A stretch of DNA of 64,000 nt from Haliea alexandrii (GTDB lineage Bacteria; Pseudomonadota; Gammaproteobacteria; Pseudomonadales; Halieaceae): assembly GCF_003719295.1 (NCBI RefSeq), contig NZ_RFLW01000001.1, forward strand, positions 1,568,955 through 1,632,954, given 5' to 3'. The notes under the pieces were generated by a model that was not told the DNA's origin, did not search any database, and saw only the letters and a program-made list of their open reading frames with translations. Of the stretch, positions 1 to 9,014 are shown piece after piece. A program made the position numbers and the translations under genes. The stretch's first letter is position 1; the number at the start of each line of letters is the position of its first letter.

Positions 1-2
1 GC

Positions 3-794
3 TTGCTGCGCCAGACTGCCGAACAGCCGGGGGTGAAGGCCCTGGTGATCCGGGTGAATACCGGCGGCGGCAGCGTGCTGGCGGCCGAGCGTATCCGGCA
101 GGCCATTGGGCGCATTCGCGAAGCCGGCATGCCGGTGGTGATCTCCATGGGCGCCATTGCGGCATCGGGGGGCTACTATATTGCGGCGGAGGCGGATGAG
201 ATCTGGGCGACGCCCACCACTATCACCGGCAGCATCGGTGTCTTTGCCGCTTTTCCGACCTTCGAGCGTCTGCTGGATCGCCTGGGGGTGAATACCGACG
301 GTGTCGGTACTACTGAGCTTGCGGGGTCGCTGCGCCTGGATCGACCACTGGACCCGCAGGTGGCGGCAACGCTGGCGACGGGGGTGAATTTCACCTACCG
401 GGAGTTCCTCGACATCGTGGCCACTGGCCGTGGTTTGGCCGAGGAGGCCGTACAGGCTGCCGCCGGTGGCCGGGTGTGGAGTGCACCTGATGCACAGGCG
501 TTGGGCCTGATCGATGAACTGGGTTCACTGCGCGAGGCGGTCGCGGCAGCGGCGGAGCTCGGCGGCCTGGACCGCAACAACCACGCGGTAGAGTACGTGC
601 AACAACCCCTGTCACCCCGCGACATGCTGCTGCGACAGCTCGCCTCTCGGGTCGGTATGTCGGGCAGTTTGCCCTTCATGGATACGGGGTTACAGCAGTT
701 GTTGCAGCCCGTGGCAACGGCGGCGCGTACACTCACTGAACTCAATGACCCCACGCATCGGTACATGCGCTGCCTGGGTTGTGCGGCGCCCTGA
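3..794 (+). CDS. sppA: Signal peptide peptidase SppA, C-terminal part (truncated by window start)
   Basis: This is the C-terminal half of a membrane-bound serine protease that degrades cleaved signal peptides. The reading frame is open at the left edge, so the first in-window TTG is not the true start. The fragment has 263 residues, against about 600 for the 67-kDa type. The catalytic serine lies in the motif AIAASGGYYIA near residue 55, preceded by the TGGGS segment typical of the family and followed by TGSIGVF. The partner lysine should lie in the missing N-terminal repeat. The next gene converges with a 6-base gap. The family call is firm; the full architecture cannot be seen here. Confidence 0.9.
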   Translation: MLRQTAEQPGVKALVIRVNTGGGSVLAAERIRQAIGRIREAGMPVVISMGAIAASGGYYIAAEADEIWATPTTITGSIGVFAAFPTFERLLDRLGVNTDGVGTTELAGSLRLDRPLDPQVAATLATGVNFTYREFLDIVATGRGLAEEAVQAAAGGRVWSAPDAQALGLIDELGSLREAVAAAAELGGLDRNNHAVEYVQQPLSPRDMLLRQLASRVGMSGSLPFMDTGLQQLLQPVATAARTLTELNDPTHRYMRCLGCAAP

Positions 795-800
795 TCGGAT

Positions 801-3800
801 TTACTGCGCGGGCAGGGGGTCGTTTCCGGTGTCGGGCCTGCGCCAGTGCTTCAAGTCCAGCAGGATCATGTAAAGCGCGGGGACCAGCAACAGCGTAATC
901 ACCGTGGCAAACACGATGCCGAAGGCCAGTGACACCGCCATCGGCACGATTTCCTGTGCCTGGGCACTGCGCTCCAGCAGCATCGGTGCGAGGCCGAAAA
1001 ACGTGGTCAGGGAGGTGAGCAGAATGGCGCGGAAGCGCTGCGAGCCCGACTCCACCACGGCGCGCAGAGGTTCCACGCCGCTCTTGATCGCATTGTTGAT
1101 GTGGTCGACCAGAATCAGGCTGTCATTCACCACCACGCCGCTCAGGGCAATCACGCCCATCAGTGACATCATGCTCAGGGGGTAGCCCGTGAGCCAGTGT
1201 CCGACCACCGCGCCGATCACGCCAAACGGTATCACCCCCATGATGATCAATGGCTGCAGGTATGATCGCGTGGGAATAGCCAGCAAGGCATAGATGCCAA
1301 ACAGGGCGAGACCAAAGCCGATCAGCATGCTGTTTACCATCTTGCTTTCCTCGTCAGCCATGCCGGCAACGGCATAGCTGAGTCCGGGGTACGTCTGCAG
1401 CAGGGTGGGCAATACGGACTTTTTGAGGTCGGCGACAATGCGCGCCGGCTCCACCAGGTCCTTGTTGGCCTCAGCAGTCACCTCGGCGGCACGCTGGTAA
1501 TTGATGTGCGTGACCTTGCGCAGGCCCTGCTTGACCTCCATTGTGGCGACGGTCTGGAAGGGGATTGCCTGGCCATCCGGTGTGCGGATATACATTCCCT
1601 GCAGTGTGTCTACGGTTTCGCGGTCGGCCCGCGGGTAGCGCACCATCACCTTGACTTCGTCGAGGCCACGTTGCATACGCTGGGCCTCGGCGCCGTAGAA
1701 CGCACTGCGCACCTGGTTCGCCACGGCGTAGCGCGACAGCCCCAGGGCCTCGCCTTCGGGCAGCAGTTCAATGTGGAACTCATCTGCCGTATCGCTGGCG
1801 CCATTGCGTACGTCATACACCCCGTCGTAGCGGTGGATAGCCGTTTCCAACTCTGCCGCCGCCGCGCGCAATGTGGTGAAATCCCGGTGCATGAGGTCAA
1901 AGGCGATGGCGGGCCCGAAGCCCGGACCATCGGCACTGCTGATGGACAGTACCTTGGTGCCGTGGAGCACGCCCACCGCCTCGCGCCAGCGCCGCTCCAC
2001 CTCGCGAGTGGAAATGCTGCGCTGGTCTTCCTTGGTCAGTTCGATGTCCACGCCGCCGGTGGTGCGGCCGCTGCCGTAGGCGAACACATGATTGACCAGG
2101 TGTTCATTGCCCCCCGTTGCCTCGCGGTGTGCAGCTTCCACTGTGTCGAGCGCTGCCACGATATGCTCAATGGTCGCCAGTGTGCGCTCCTCGGGGCTAC
2201 CCTCGGTCATTTCCAGCTGGACGGAAATGAACTCGCCGGGTACATCCGGGGCAATGACCGTGCGCACAATCCCGCCCGCGACCAGCCCGCTGCAGAGCAC
2301 CAGCAGCGCCATGAAGGCGGCCAGGGTAACGTAGCGGTTGCGGATGCAGCGCTGCATCAGGGGGCTGTAACGGTGTTCGACAAAGCGCTTGAGGCCGTGA
2401 TTGACCTGCTGTTGGCGCCGGTCGACCGCAAGCAGGAGGCGGTTGCGGGTGGGCGTGCTGTGCGCCAGGTGGGCCGGCAGAATCCACTTGGATTCCACCA
2501 GTGAGAACAACAGGCAGAGAATAACCACCCAGCCACAGGCTTCGGGGAATGCGGCAAACACTCCCTCCATGAACAGCGTGGGCGCGAACGCGACGATGGT
2601 GGTGAGTACGCCGAAGGTGGCGGGTACGGCAACCTTGTTCACGCCGTTGACCACACTCTGGATACTGTGTCCGTGACGTTCCTGTTCGGTGTAGGCACTT
2701 TCGCCCATGATGATGGCATCATCCACCACAATGCCCAGTACCAGTATGAAGCCGAACAGGCTGATCATGTTGAGACTGGCATGAATATACGGTGTGTTGA
2801 TCAGTGCCATGGCGCCGAGGAAGCAGACGGGAATACCCAGCATGACCCAGAACGCGAGTTTGATTTCCAGAAACAGCGCCAGCACGATGAACACCAGCAG
2901 TGCGCCCATGGCCAGGTTTTTCAGCATCATGCCCAGGCGGCCTTCCAGGTAGAAGGTGATATCCGACCAGATGTCCAGACTGGCCGCCGCGGGCAGCTGC
3001 CCCTGCTTCTGCTCGACCCAGGCGCGTGTCGCTTTCGCTGTGTCGAGGATGTCCTGCTTGCCCATGGCAAACACCTGAATGCCAAGAGAGTAGCGGCCGT
3101 TGAAGCGTGCAAAGCCGCTGTCCTCGACGAAGCCGTCACGCACGGTTGCAATATCGCCGAGCAAGAGCCGGGTCCCGTCCGCGAAGCTGCGCAGCACAAT
3201 GGATTCAAAATCCTGCTGCACGTAGGCCTGCCCTTGCGTACGCAGCAGGATATCGCCCTGTCGCGTGCGCAGGGAGCCGGCGGGCAGGTCCAGCGACGAA
3301 CGCGCAATCACGTCGGCTACATCGCTCAGGGTCAGGTGGTATTCACGCAGCAGCGACTCGGAGATTTCGATCGAGACTTCGTAGTCGCGCGCGCCAACCA
3401 CCTCCGCTGCAGATACCTCCGGCAGCGTCAGCAAGTCGCGGCGAATGTCCTCGGCCAGCGTTTTCATGCTGCGTTCATCCAGCTCACCGGAAAGCTGTAA
3501 CTGCAGCGCGGGGAACTGCAGTTCGGGCTGGCTGATGATGGCTTTTTCGGCGTTGGCCGGAAAGTGCTGAATGGCGTCGATGCGGTTTTTAATGTCGCCC
3601 AGCAGGGCGTTCATGTCGATGCCTTCCTGGGGCTCCACCATCACCCGCGCGTGTGAATCCAGTGCGTCGGACTCGACCCGCTTGATGCCGTCCAGATCGT
3701 TGATGGCCTCCTCGATTTTCAACACAATGCCCTGTTCGACTTCCTCCGGCGAGGCGCCGGGATAGGACATGTTGATGAAGATCAGCTCAATGTCGAAGGA

Positions 3801-3932
3801 GGGGAAGATTGACCGCTGGATGTTGAAGGCAGAGCCGAGGCCGACCACCAGAATGATGGCCATAAGCAGGTTGGCGGCAACGGGGTTGTGCGCAAACCAG
3901 GCAATAACGCCACCTTGGCGATGGGTGCTCAT
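801..3932 (-). CDS. RND-family efflux permease (AcrB-like)
   Basis: An inner-membrane proton-driven efflux pump subunit of 1043 residues, normal for the hydrophobe/amphiphile efflux family. It starts with an N-terminal membrane helix (NPVAANLLM) and has two large periplasmic loops. The transmembrane helix 4 motif IVVDDAI carries the paired aspartates of the proton relay, and the C-terminal helices show the repeat-like GVVVNDSLILVDHIN. The ATG overlaps the adaptor stop codon as ATGA, so the two are translationally coupled. No outer-membrane channel gene is adjacent, so a TolC-type protein from elsewhere is presumably used. Substrate cannot be predicted. Confidence 0.93.
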   Translation of the reverse strand: MSTHRQGGVIAWFAHNPVAANLLMAIILVVGLGSAFNIQRSIFPSFDIELIFINMSYPGASPEEVEQGIVLKIEEAINDLDGIKRVESDALDSHARVMVEPQEGIDMNALLGDIKNRIDAIQHFPANAEKAIISQPELQFPALQLQLSGELDERSMKTLAEDIRRDLLTLPEVSAAEVVGARDYEVSIEISESLLREYHLTLSDVADVIARSSLDLPAGSLRTRQGDILLRTQGQAYVQQDFESIVLRSFADGTRLLLGDIATVRDGFVEDSGFARFNGRYSLGIQVFAMGKQDILDTAKATRAWVEQKQGQLPAAASLDIWSDITFYLEGRLGMMLKNLAMGALLVFIVLALFLEIKLAFWVMLGIPVCFLGAMALINTPYIHASLNMISLFGFILVLGIVVDDAIIMGESAYTEQERHGHSIQSVVNGVNKVAVPATFGVLTTIVAFAPTLFMEGVFAAFPEACGWVVILCLLFSLVESKWILPAHLAHSTPTRNRLLLAVDRRQQQVNHGLKRFVEHRYSPLMQRCIRNRYVTLAAFMALLVLCSGLVAGGIVRTVIAPDVPGEFISVQLEMTEGSPEERTLATIEHIVAALDTVEAAHREATGGNEHLVNHVFAYGSGRTTGGVDIELTKEDQRSISTREVERRWREAVGVLHGTKVLSISSADGPGFGPAIAFDLMHRDFTTLRAAAAELETAIHRYDGVYDVRNGASDTADEFHIELLPEGEALGLSRYAVANQVRSAFYGAEAQRMQRGLDEVKVMVRYPRADRETVDTLQGMYIRTPDGQAIPFQTVATMEVKQGLRKVTHINYQRAAEVTAEANKDLVEPARIVADLKKSVLPTLLQTYPGLSYAVAGMADEESKMVNSMLIGFGLALFGIYALLAIPTRSYLQPLIIMGVIPFGVIGAVVGHWLTGYPLSMMSLMGVIALSGVVVNDSLILVDHINNAIKSGVEPLRAVVESGSQRFRAILLTSLTTFFGLAPMLLERSAQAQEIVPMAVSLAFGIVFATVITLLLVPALYMILLDLKHWRRPDTGNDPLPAQ

Positions 3933-5266
3933 GCGGAGGGTGTCTCACCGGCCACTGCAGTGGCGGCATCAGCGGCAACATCGCCAGCGGTGGCCTGGCG
4001 CCCATCGGCCTGGTTGCGCTGGCGCAGTTCGCGACTGCTGACGCGCGAGACCACACTGACTTCGGCACCGGTGAGCGCGCTGTCCAGTGTGGTGAGTATC
4101 ACCTCGTCGCCATCCTCCAGACCGGCCGACACATAGACGAAATCACCGCCGGTGTTCAGGGTGGTCACCACACGGTTACGCACCAGGTTATTGTCGTCCA
4201 CTACGGCCACGTTGTCGCCGGCGCGCATGACATAGCGGGGCAGGGCAACCAGTCCGGGCATGGGTCGGCCGGCAATATTCGCCGTCACGAAAGTACCGAT
4301 ACGCAGGGGCTGTGGCTCCGGGCTGCTCAGGCCGTAGGGGTCTTCAATACGCGCCACCACGTACAGGACCCTGGAGCGCTCGTCGAAGACACCCTCGCTG
4401 CGGTGTAGCGTGGCTGGCCAGTGGGTGACATCGCCGTTGACGTCGGTGTACAGGTCGATGGCAGCGCCGGCCTTGCCGGAGCCCACACCGGGCAAGTCGA
4501 GATAGGGCAGGCGTGTTTGCGGAATAGGCAGGCGCACTTCGGCGAGCGCTACCGAAAATACCTCTGTGAGTTGGGTGCCAGGCGTCACAAACTGCCCCAC
4601 CTCCGCGTATTTGGCCCCGATCAGCGCCCTGTAAGGGGCGCGTACGATGGTTCTGTCAAGATCATCCTGTGCGGTTTGCAGGTCGGCGCGGGCCGCCAGC
4701 AGCTGCGCCTCAACCTGGGCCAGTTGTGGCTTGCGCAGGTAGAGATCACGCGCCTCGTCGCTGCGCTGGCTGCCCGCTGGCAGTTTTTCCCATTCTCGCC
4801 TGGCTACGTCGGCGCGACCACGCTCCTGCAGCTGCTCGCTTTCCGCGGAACGCAATGCCGCCTCGGCCCGCGCCAGACGCGCCTGGTAGTCTCGCGGGTC
4901 GATGCGCAGCAGCACATCTCCCTGATTGACGAAGCCGCCAACGTTGAAGGCCTCCGACACCGCCACAATACGTCCCTGCACTTCAGCCAGCAGGGTGGTT
5001 TGCTGCAGCGGAGACACAGTACCCTGCGCCTGCATGGGGATGCGGATGGTTTCCTTTTCAGCCACGACCACATCGACGGTAATGGGCACGTAAACCGGCT
5101 CGCTGATTTCGGTGTCTGGCCGCATCGTGTATAGCAGTGCGGTGATGAGGGCGGCTGCCAGCAATAGCACGCAGGCAACAACGAATTGACGCTTCACAGT
5201 GGCCACATGTTTTACCGTTCTGATGCTCTGGTTGCCCGCCACAGGCGAGCAGACCAGAGGGGACAC
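3929..5266 (-). CDS. RND efflux periplasmic adaptor (HlyD/MFP family)
   Basis: Membrane-fusion protein linking an RND pump to an outer-membrane channel. After a single N-terminal hydrophobic anchor it shows the biotinyl-lipoyl half-motif (GTVSPLQQTTLLAEVQGRIV), a coiled-coil hairpin rich in Ala, Glu and Arg, then the second lipoyl half (IVRAPYRALIGAKYAEVGQF) and beta-barrel domains. The longest frame starts at GTG 5266, but a candidate -10 element lies only about 10 bases upstream of it. Internal GTGs at 5206 and 5197 (starting at VKRQF, just before the anchor) are therefore more likely starts. The stop overlaps the permease ATG by 4 bases. Confidence 0.9.
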   Translation of the reverse strand: MSPLVCSPVAGNQSIRTVKHVATVKRQFVVACVLLLAAALITALLYTMRPDTEISEPVYVPITVDVVVAEKETIRIPMQAQGTVSPLQQTTLLAEVQGRIVAVSEAFNVGGFVNQGDVLLRIDPRDYQARLARAEAALRSAESEQLQERGRADVARREWEKLPAGSQRSDEARDLYLRKPQLAQVEAQLLAARADLQTAQDDLDRTIVRAPYRALIGAKYAEVGQFVTPGTQLTEVFSVALAEVRLPIPQTRLPYLDLPGVGSGKAGAAIDLYTDVNGDVTHWPATLHRSEGVFDERSRVLYVVARIEDPYGLSSPEPQPLRIGTFVTANIAGRPMPGLVALPRYVMRAGDNVAVVDDNNLVRNRVVTTLNTGGDFVYVSAGLEDGDEVILTTLDSALTGAEVSVVSRVSSRELRQRNQADGRQATAGDVAADAATAVAGETPSA

Positions 5267-5275
5267 GAAGCGGCC

Positions 5276-5281
5276 TTTATA
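5276..5281 (-). promoter_or_regulatory. Candidate -10 element for the RND adaptor/permease operon
   Basis: On the minus strand this reads TATAAA preceded by TGA, an extended -10 shape (TGnTATAAA). No good -35 hexamer is visible at 17 bases. Transcription would begin near 5269, which argues against translation starting at GTG 5266. Sequence inspection only. Confidence 0.35.
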
Positions 5282-5333
5282 TCACATAGGCACCGCTGCA
5301 GGCTGTGAAATACTGTTAATACACTCGCTTGCG

Positions 5334-6152
5334 TTAATCTTGCTGCGGCGTGTGTACGTCCATCTGTGGGAACGGGATGGTGATACCGGCGTCGTCGAAC
5401 TTCAGCTTTACTGCTTCCGTGGTATCCCAGAGAACTGCCCAGTAGTCCTCCGACTTTACCCAGGGGCGCACCAGGAAGTTCACGCTGGAGTCGGCCAGTT
5501 CGCCGACCACGATAGTGGGAGCCGGGTCGCTCAGCACACGCTCGTCCGCTGCAATGATGTCTTCCAGCAACTGCTTGGCCTTGCGCAGGTCATCGCCGTA
5601 GGAAACGCCAAACACCAGATCGACCCGGCGCGTGGGGCGTGCAGAGAAGTTGGTGATGTTGTTGCCCAGCACTGCGCTGTTGGGCACGATAATTTCCTTG
5701 TTGTCCGGCGTGGTGAGCGTGGTGGTGAAAATGCTGATGTTCTCCACCGTGCCCATGGCACCACCCGCCTCTACAAAATTTCCTTTGGTGAAGGGACGAA
5801 AGATGATCAGCAGCACCCCGGCCGCCAGGTTGGCGAGAGACCCTTGCAGGGAAAGGCCGATGGCGAGGCCCGCCGCACCGAGCAGAGCGACCATCGATGT
5901 GGTATCAATGCCCAGCTTGCTGAGCGCCGCGATAATGACGAACAGCAACAGAATCCAGTGCAGGATGGCGGTGAGAAACTTGACCAGCACTTCATCCATG
6001 CGCCGTGCAACCATGAATTTTTCAACCCAGCGCGAAACGGCAGCCACCACGATACGGCCGACATAAAATATCGCGATGGCGAAAATGATGCGCGTGCCCC
6101 AGGGGATAACGTAGAGCTGAAGCAGCTCGTTCGGGTCGAGATTCTCAAGCAT
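5334..6152 (-). CDS. Small-conductance mechanosensitive channel, MscS family
   Basis: Tension-gated inner-membrane channel that releases solutes during hypo-osmotic shock. It has 272 residues, close to E. coli MscS (286). Three membrane segments are followed by the pore helix region (GAAGLAIGLSLQGSLANLAAG), the beta domain (VEAGGAMGTVENISIFTTTL and IVPNSAVLGNNITNFS) and a C-terminal alpha/beta cytoplasmic domain. ATG 6152 has a strong ribosome binding site (AGGAGG about 8 bases upstream). It is followed on the same strand by the RND adaptor but separated by a promoter-like gap, so it is probably a separate transcript. Confidence 0.95.
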   Translation of the reverse strand: MLENLDPNELLQLYVIPWGTRIIFAIAIFYVGRIVVAAVSRWVEKFMVARRMDEVLVKFLTAILHWILLLFVIIAALSKLGIDTTSMVALLGAAGLAIGLSLQGSLANLAAGVLLIIFRPFTKGNFVEAGGAMGTVENISIFTTTLTTPDNKEIIVPNSAVLGNNITNFSARPTRRVDLVFGVSYGDDLRKAKQLLEDIIAADERVLSDPAPTIVVGELADSSVNFLVRPWVKSEDYWAVLWDTTEAVKLKFDDAGITIPFPQMDVHTPQQD

Positions 6153-6181
6153 GTTCTGGCCTCCTGTGTGTGAGTGCCTTC

Positions 6182-6187
6182 AATATA
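6182..6187 (-). promoter_or_regulatory. Candidate -10 element for the MscS gene
   Basis: Minus-strand TATATT (5 of 6 to consensus) lies 30 bases before the ATG and upstream of the AGGAGG site. The -35 region is poor. It sits in the 179-base divergent gap shared with the MaoC operon. Confidence 0.3.
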
Positions 6188-6291
6188 CCGCAATACCGCC
6201 GACCCTGCAGGAGGGCTGGCCCCTGGGTGTGTGGCTCCTGCGTGGTGGGAAACGTTAAACCACGGCCGCTGTCGACCCTCGCTGCGGGTGT

Positions 6292-6297
6292 TATAGT
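6292..6297 (+). promoter_or_regulatory. Candidate -10 element for the MaoC-NUDIX-FAD-cytochrome-CitE operon
   Basis: TATAGT (5 of 6) lies 35 bases upstream of the MaoC ATG; a weak CTGTCG hexamer sits 17 bases further upstream. It is the only plausible promoter in front of this tightly overlapping gene chain. Confidence 0.3.
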
Positions 6298-6331
6298 CAT
6301 CGCTACACGTTTTTGTCACAGGAACAGCCGC

Positions 6332-6787
6332 ATGACCACAGTTTTTGAAAATCCCGCCGCCTTGCTGGGCACCGAAGGAACAGCGCTGGGCTGTAGCGAT
6401 TGGCTACAGATCGAACAACAGCGTATTGACCTGTTTGCCGAGGCAACCGGTGACCACCAGTGGATTCACGTCGATCCCGAGCGCGCGGCCACGGGCCCTT
6501 TTGGCAAGACCATCGCCCACGGCTATCTTACGTTGTCGCTGGCGAACCTGTTTCTGCCACAGCTGTTGCAAGTGAACAAGGTATCCATGGGCGTGAATTA
6601 CGGCTGTGACAAGGTGCGCTTTCCGGCGCCGGTACCCGTCGGCAGCCGGGTGCGGGGGTGCGGTGAAATTCTTGCTGCGGAGGAGGTGAAGGGCGGTGTG
6701 CAGGTCGTGGTGAGAGTGACCATCGAGGTGGAAGGCAGTGATCGTCCCGCCTGCGTTATCGACACCATCAGCCGCTTCTTTCCTTGA
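6332..6787 (+). CDS. MaoC-like (R)-specific enoyl-CoA hydratase/dehydratase
   Basis: Single hot-dog domain protein of 151 residues in the MaoC hydratase family, which adds water to trans-2-enoyl-CoA thioesters. The hydratase signature is visible: GDHQWIHVDPERA (Asp41, His46) followed by GPFGKTIAHGYLTLSL. The ATG at 6332 follows GGAAC and gives an N-terminus that begins directly at the fold; an upstream in-frame extension to 6170 covers the promoter region and was rejected. The stop overlaps the start region of the NUDIX gene, making this the first gene of a five-gene run. Substrate is unknown; the neighbours suggest CoA-thioester catabolism. Confidence 0.88.
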   Translation: MTTVFENPAALLGTEGTALGCSDWLQIEQQRIDLFAEATGDHQWIHVDPERAATGPFGKTIAHGYLTLSLANLFLPQLLQVNKVSMGVNYGCDKVRFPAPVPVGSRVRGCGEILAAEEVKGGVQVVVRVTIEVEGSDRPACVIDTISRFFP

Positions 6788-6795
6788 GTCGCAGC

Positions 6796-7494
6796 ATGTT
6801 GGAGATGGGGACTGGTGAGGTGCCGATCGTACCCTCAGCGACTGTGGTACCTGTGCGCGACGGCCCAACCGGACTTGAGGTGCTGTTGCTGCAGCGCAAC
6901 GTGGCTCTGAAGCACATGGGTGGGGAGTGGGTGTTCCCTGGCGGTCGTATTGATCCGGAAGACTACCGGGTGCCGGGTGACCACGACCAGGCCGCCCTGG
7001 CGGCGGCGATGCGGGAAACGCAGGAGGAAGCGGGCGTGTGCATACGACCCGAGCAGCTGCACTTCCTGTCGCACTGGACCACACCTGAAGGTGCCCGCCG
7101 TCGCTACAGCACCTGGTTCTTTCTTGCCGTGTTGCCCGCCGATCAGGACATTACGGTGGACGGTGGCGAAATCTCCGCACACCGCTGGGTGCGTCCCGAA
7201 GACGCTTTTGCAGAGATACGGGATACCACCAGCCCGTTTCGCCTGATGCCCCCCACGTTTGTCAGCCTTGTCGATCTGGCTGATTTCTCCGACTGTGTTT
7301 CCGCGCAGCACGCGCTGCGTCAGCGCAGGCCACGGCGCTACGCACCGCGCATGATCATGTTGGAGGGCGGTGTGTGCTTCCTGTACGAGGACGATGCGGG
7401 ATACGAGAGCGTGTCGGAATCGGTGAGTGGTCCGCGCCATCGCACCTACATGATAGACAACCAGCTGGAGTACATCCGCGAGGTGGCTGAATGA
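6796..7494 (+). CDS. NUDIX hydrolase, NUDT7/NUDT19-like (putative CoA-type pyrophosphatase)
   Basis: About 232 residues. The NUDIX core RETQEEAG is at residues 73-80, preceded by FPGGRIDPED. The stretch between the glycine and the RE element is longer than in the classic NUDIX box, as in NUDT19-like proteins that hydrolyse CoA and acyl-CoA; that assignment is inference. ATG 6796 is preferred over the upstream TTG 6784, which would overlap the MaoC stop by 4 bases. The stop overlaps the next ATG as ATGA. A CoA-diphosphate hydrolase would fit among acyl-CoA enzymes as a housekeeping or pool-control function. Confidence 0.8.
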   Translation: MLEMGTGEVPIVPSATVVPVRDGPTGLEVLLLQRNVALKHMGGEWVFPGGRIDPEDYRVPGDHDQAALAAAMRETQEEAGVCIRPEQLHFLSHWTTPEGARRRYSTWFFLAVLPADQDITVDGGEISAHRWVRPEDAFAEIRDTTSPFRLMPPTFVSLVDLADFSDCVSAQHALRQRRPRRYAPRMIMLEGGVCFLYEDDAGYESVSESVSGPRHRTYMIDNQLEYIREVAE

Positions 7495-9014
7495 GTGCAT
7501 CACGCTGGCGTCGCCGCGAACTGCTTGCCGGCCTGGCTGCGGGTTCGGCGGGCTTGCTGGCATCAGGGCCCGCTGCAGCGCTGAGCCCGCGTGAGGCGGG
7601 CAGCTGGGACGAGACCACGGATGTACTGGTAGCGGGCTCCGGCTCGGCGGCCTGTAGTGCCGCCATTGAGGCACGGCGTACGGGCGCGCGGGTGCTCCTC
7701 ATCGAAGCGTTGCCGAAATTCGGCGGGTCTTCGGCCATGTCAGGGGGCGTAGTGTACGCCGGTGGCGGCACCGCCCTGCAGAAGGCAGCGGGCTTTGAGG
7801 ACAGCGTGGAAGAGATGTACCGCTTTATCGCCGGCAACAGCGGCCGCCACCCCCAGCTGGCGAAGATACAGCTTTACTGTGAAGAGAGCGTGGCGCATTT
7901 CGATTGGCTGGTCGCGATGGGAGTGCCCTATAACGACCGCTTCACTGCGGTGAAGGAACTCACCCTGGGCGATGAGTCGTTGTACTACTCCGGAAACGAG
8001 CTGGCCTGGCCAGCGCGGGAGAATGCGCGTCCGGTGCCTCGCGGCCACGTGCCCGGCACGCCGGGCATGACCGGTGGCCGCACCCTGATGGAGGCGCTGC
8101 TGGCGCAGACGGTGGCGGCTGGTGTGACCATGCGTGCGGGCGTCGCCGGTCAGCGCCTGATTGTGGAATCCGACGGCCGCGTGGCCGGCATGCAGGTGGT
8201 TGCGAGCGGTGAAACACGCAATATTCGGGCTTTGCGTGGCGTGGTGCTCGCCTGCGGTGGCTTCATTCACAATCGTGACATGGTGCAGCGCCACGCCCCC
8301 GCCCTGTTCGACTGTTCGGCGCCCTGGGGCAATGCGGGGGACCTGGGGCAGGGCATTGTGATGGGCGCCGGCGTGGGTGGCGAAACCCTGCACATGCACG
8401 AGGGATTTGCCATCACGCCCATTTACCCCCCGGAGTCCACGCTGGCGGGTATTGTGGTCAACGCCAACGCACAGCGTTTTGTCCCGGAGGACAGTTACTA
8501 CGGCGTGTTGGGGGATGCTATCGCCTACCAGCAGGAGGGGCGGGCCTGGCTCATCACTGACGCCAGCAGCAGTTTCAACTACCCCCAGGATAACTTCCTG
8601 CCGGTCGCTGAAGCACCCACCATCGGCGATCTTGCGGCGCGCACCGACTTCCCCCAAGGGGCTTTGCAGCATACCGTGGCCTACTATAACCGCTTTGCCG
8701 ATATCGGCCGGGATCCGCTGTTCCACAAACAGGCGCAGTATCTGCGCCCATTGGACCAGCCACCGTTCAAGGCCTGGGACCTGTCGGTCAAGCGCGCCTT
8801 CTTTACCGCCCATACCTTCGGTGGCCTGCATACGGATATCGACGGGCGTGTGATCAGTGGCTTCGGTGGGCCCATACCGGGTTTGTACGCGGCCGGGCGC
8901 ACCACGGCGGGCCTGCCGGTGGCACCCTACATCGCCAGTGGCCTGTCGGTGGGTGACTGCACGTTCTTCGGCCGTCGCGCCGGTATTGCGGCAGCCAGTG
9001 AGGTAACCGTATGA
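7491..9014 (+). CDS. Tat-exported FAD-dependent dehydrogenase (flavocytochrome c / 3-ketosteroid dehydrogenase-like)
   Basis: 507 residues. A twin-arginine signal (RRRELLAGLAAGSAG, residues 7-21) indicates folded export to the periplasm. The FAD Rossmann motif follows (VLVAGSGSAACSAA near 46-58), then GGSSAMSGG. The C-terminal FAD-binding block contains FGGLHTD, GLYAAGRTTAG and ASGLSVGDCTFFGRRAG, as in the fumarate reductase/3-ketosteroid-delta1-dehydrogenase superfamily. ATGA overlaps join it to the NUDIX gene upstream and to a cytochrome c gene downstream, so the likely electron acceptor is that cytochrome. Substrate is unknown; a steroid or other cyclic ketone is possible from context. Some relatives carry haem or are cytoplasmic, so an exported form is notable. 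Confidence 0.85.
   Translation: MSASRWRRRELLAGLAAGSAGLLASGPAAALSPREAGSWDETTDVLVAGSGSAACSAAIEARRTGARVLLIEALPKFGGSSAMSGGVVYAGGGTALQKAAGFEDSVEEMYRFIAGNSGRHPQLAKIQLYCEESVAHFDWLVAMGVPYNDRFTAVKELTLGDESLYYSGNELAWPARENARPVPRGHVPGTPGMTGGRTLMEALLAQTVAAGVTMRAGVAGQRLIVESDGRVAGMQVVASGETRNIRALRGVVLACGGFIHNRDMVQRHAPALFDCSAPWGNAGDLGQGIVMGAGVGGETLHMHEGFAITPIYPPESTLAGIVVNANAQRFVPEDSYYGVLGDAIAYQQEGRAWLITDASSSFNYPQDNFLPVAEAPTIGDLAARTDFPQGALQHTVAYYNRFADIGRDPLFHKQAQYLRPLDQPPFKAWDLSVKRAFFTAHTFGGLHTDIDGRVISGFGGPIPGLYAAGRTTAGLPVAPYIASGLSVGDCTFFGRRAGIAAASEVTV

Noticed and set aside
1506-3500. Frames of 332 and 277 residues antisense to the first RND permease
   Set aside because: Shadow frames opposite a complete RND permease with intact proton-relay motif.
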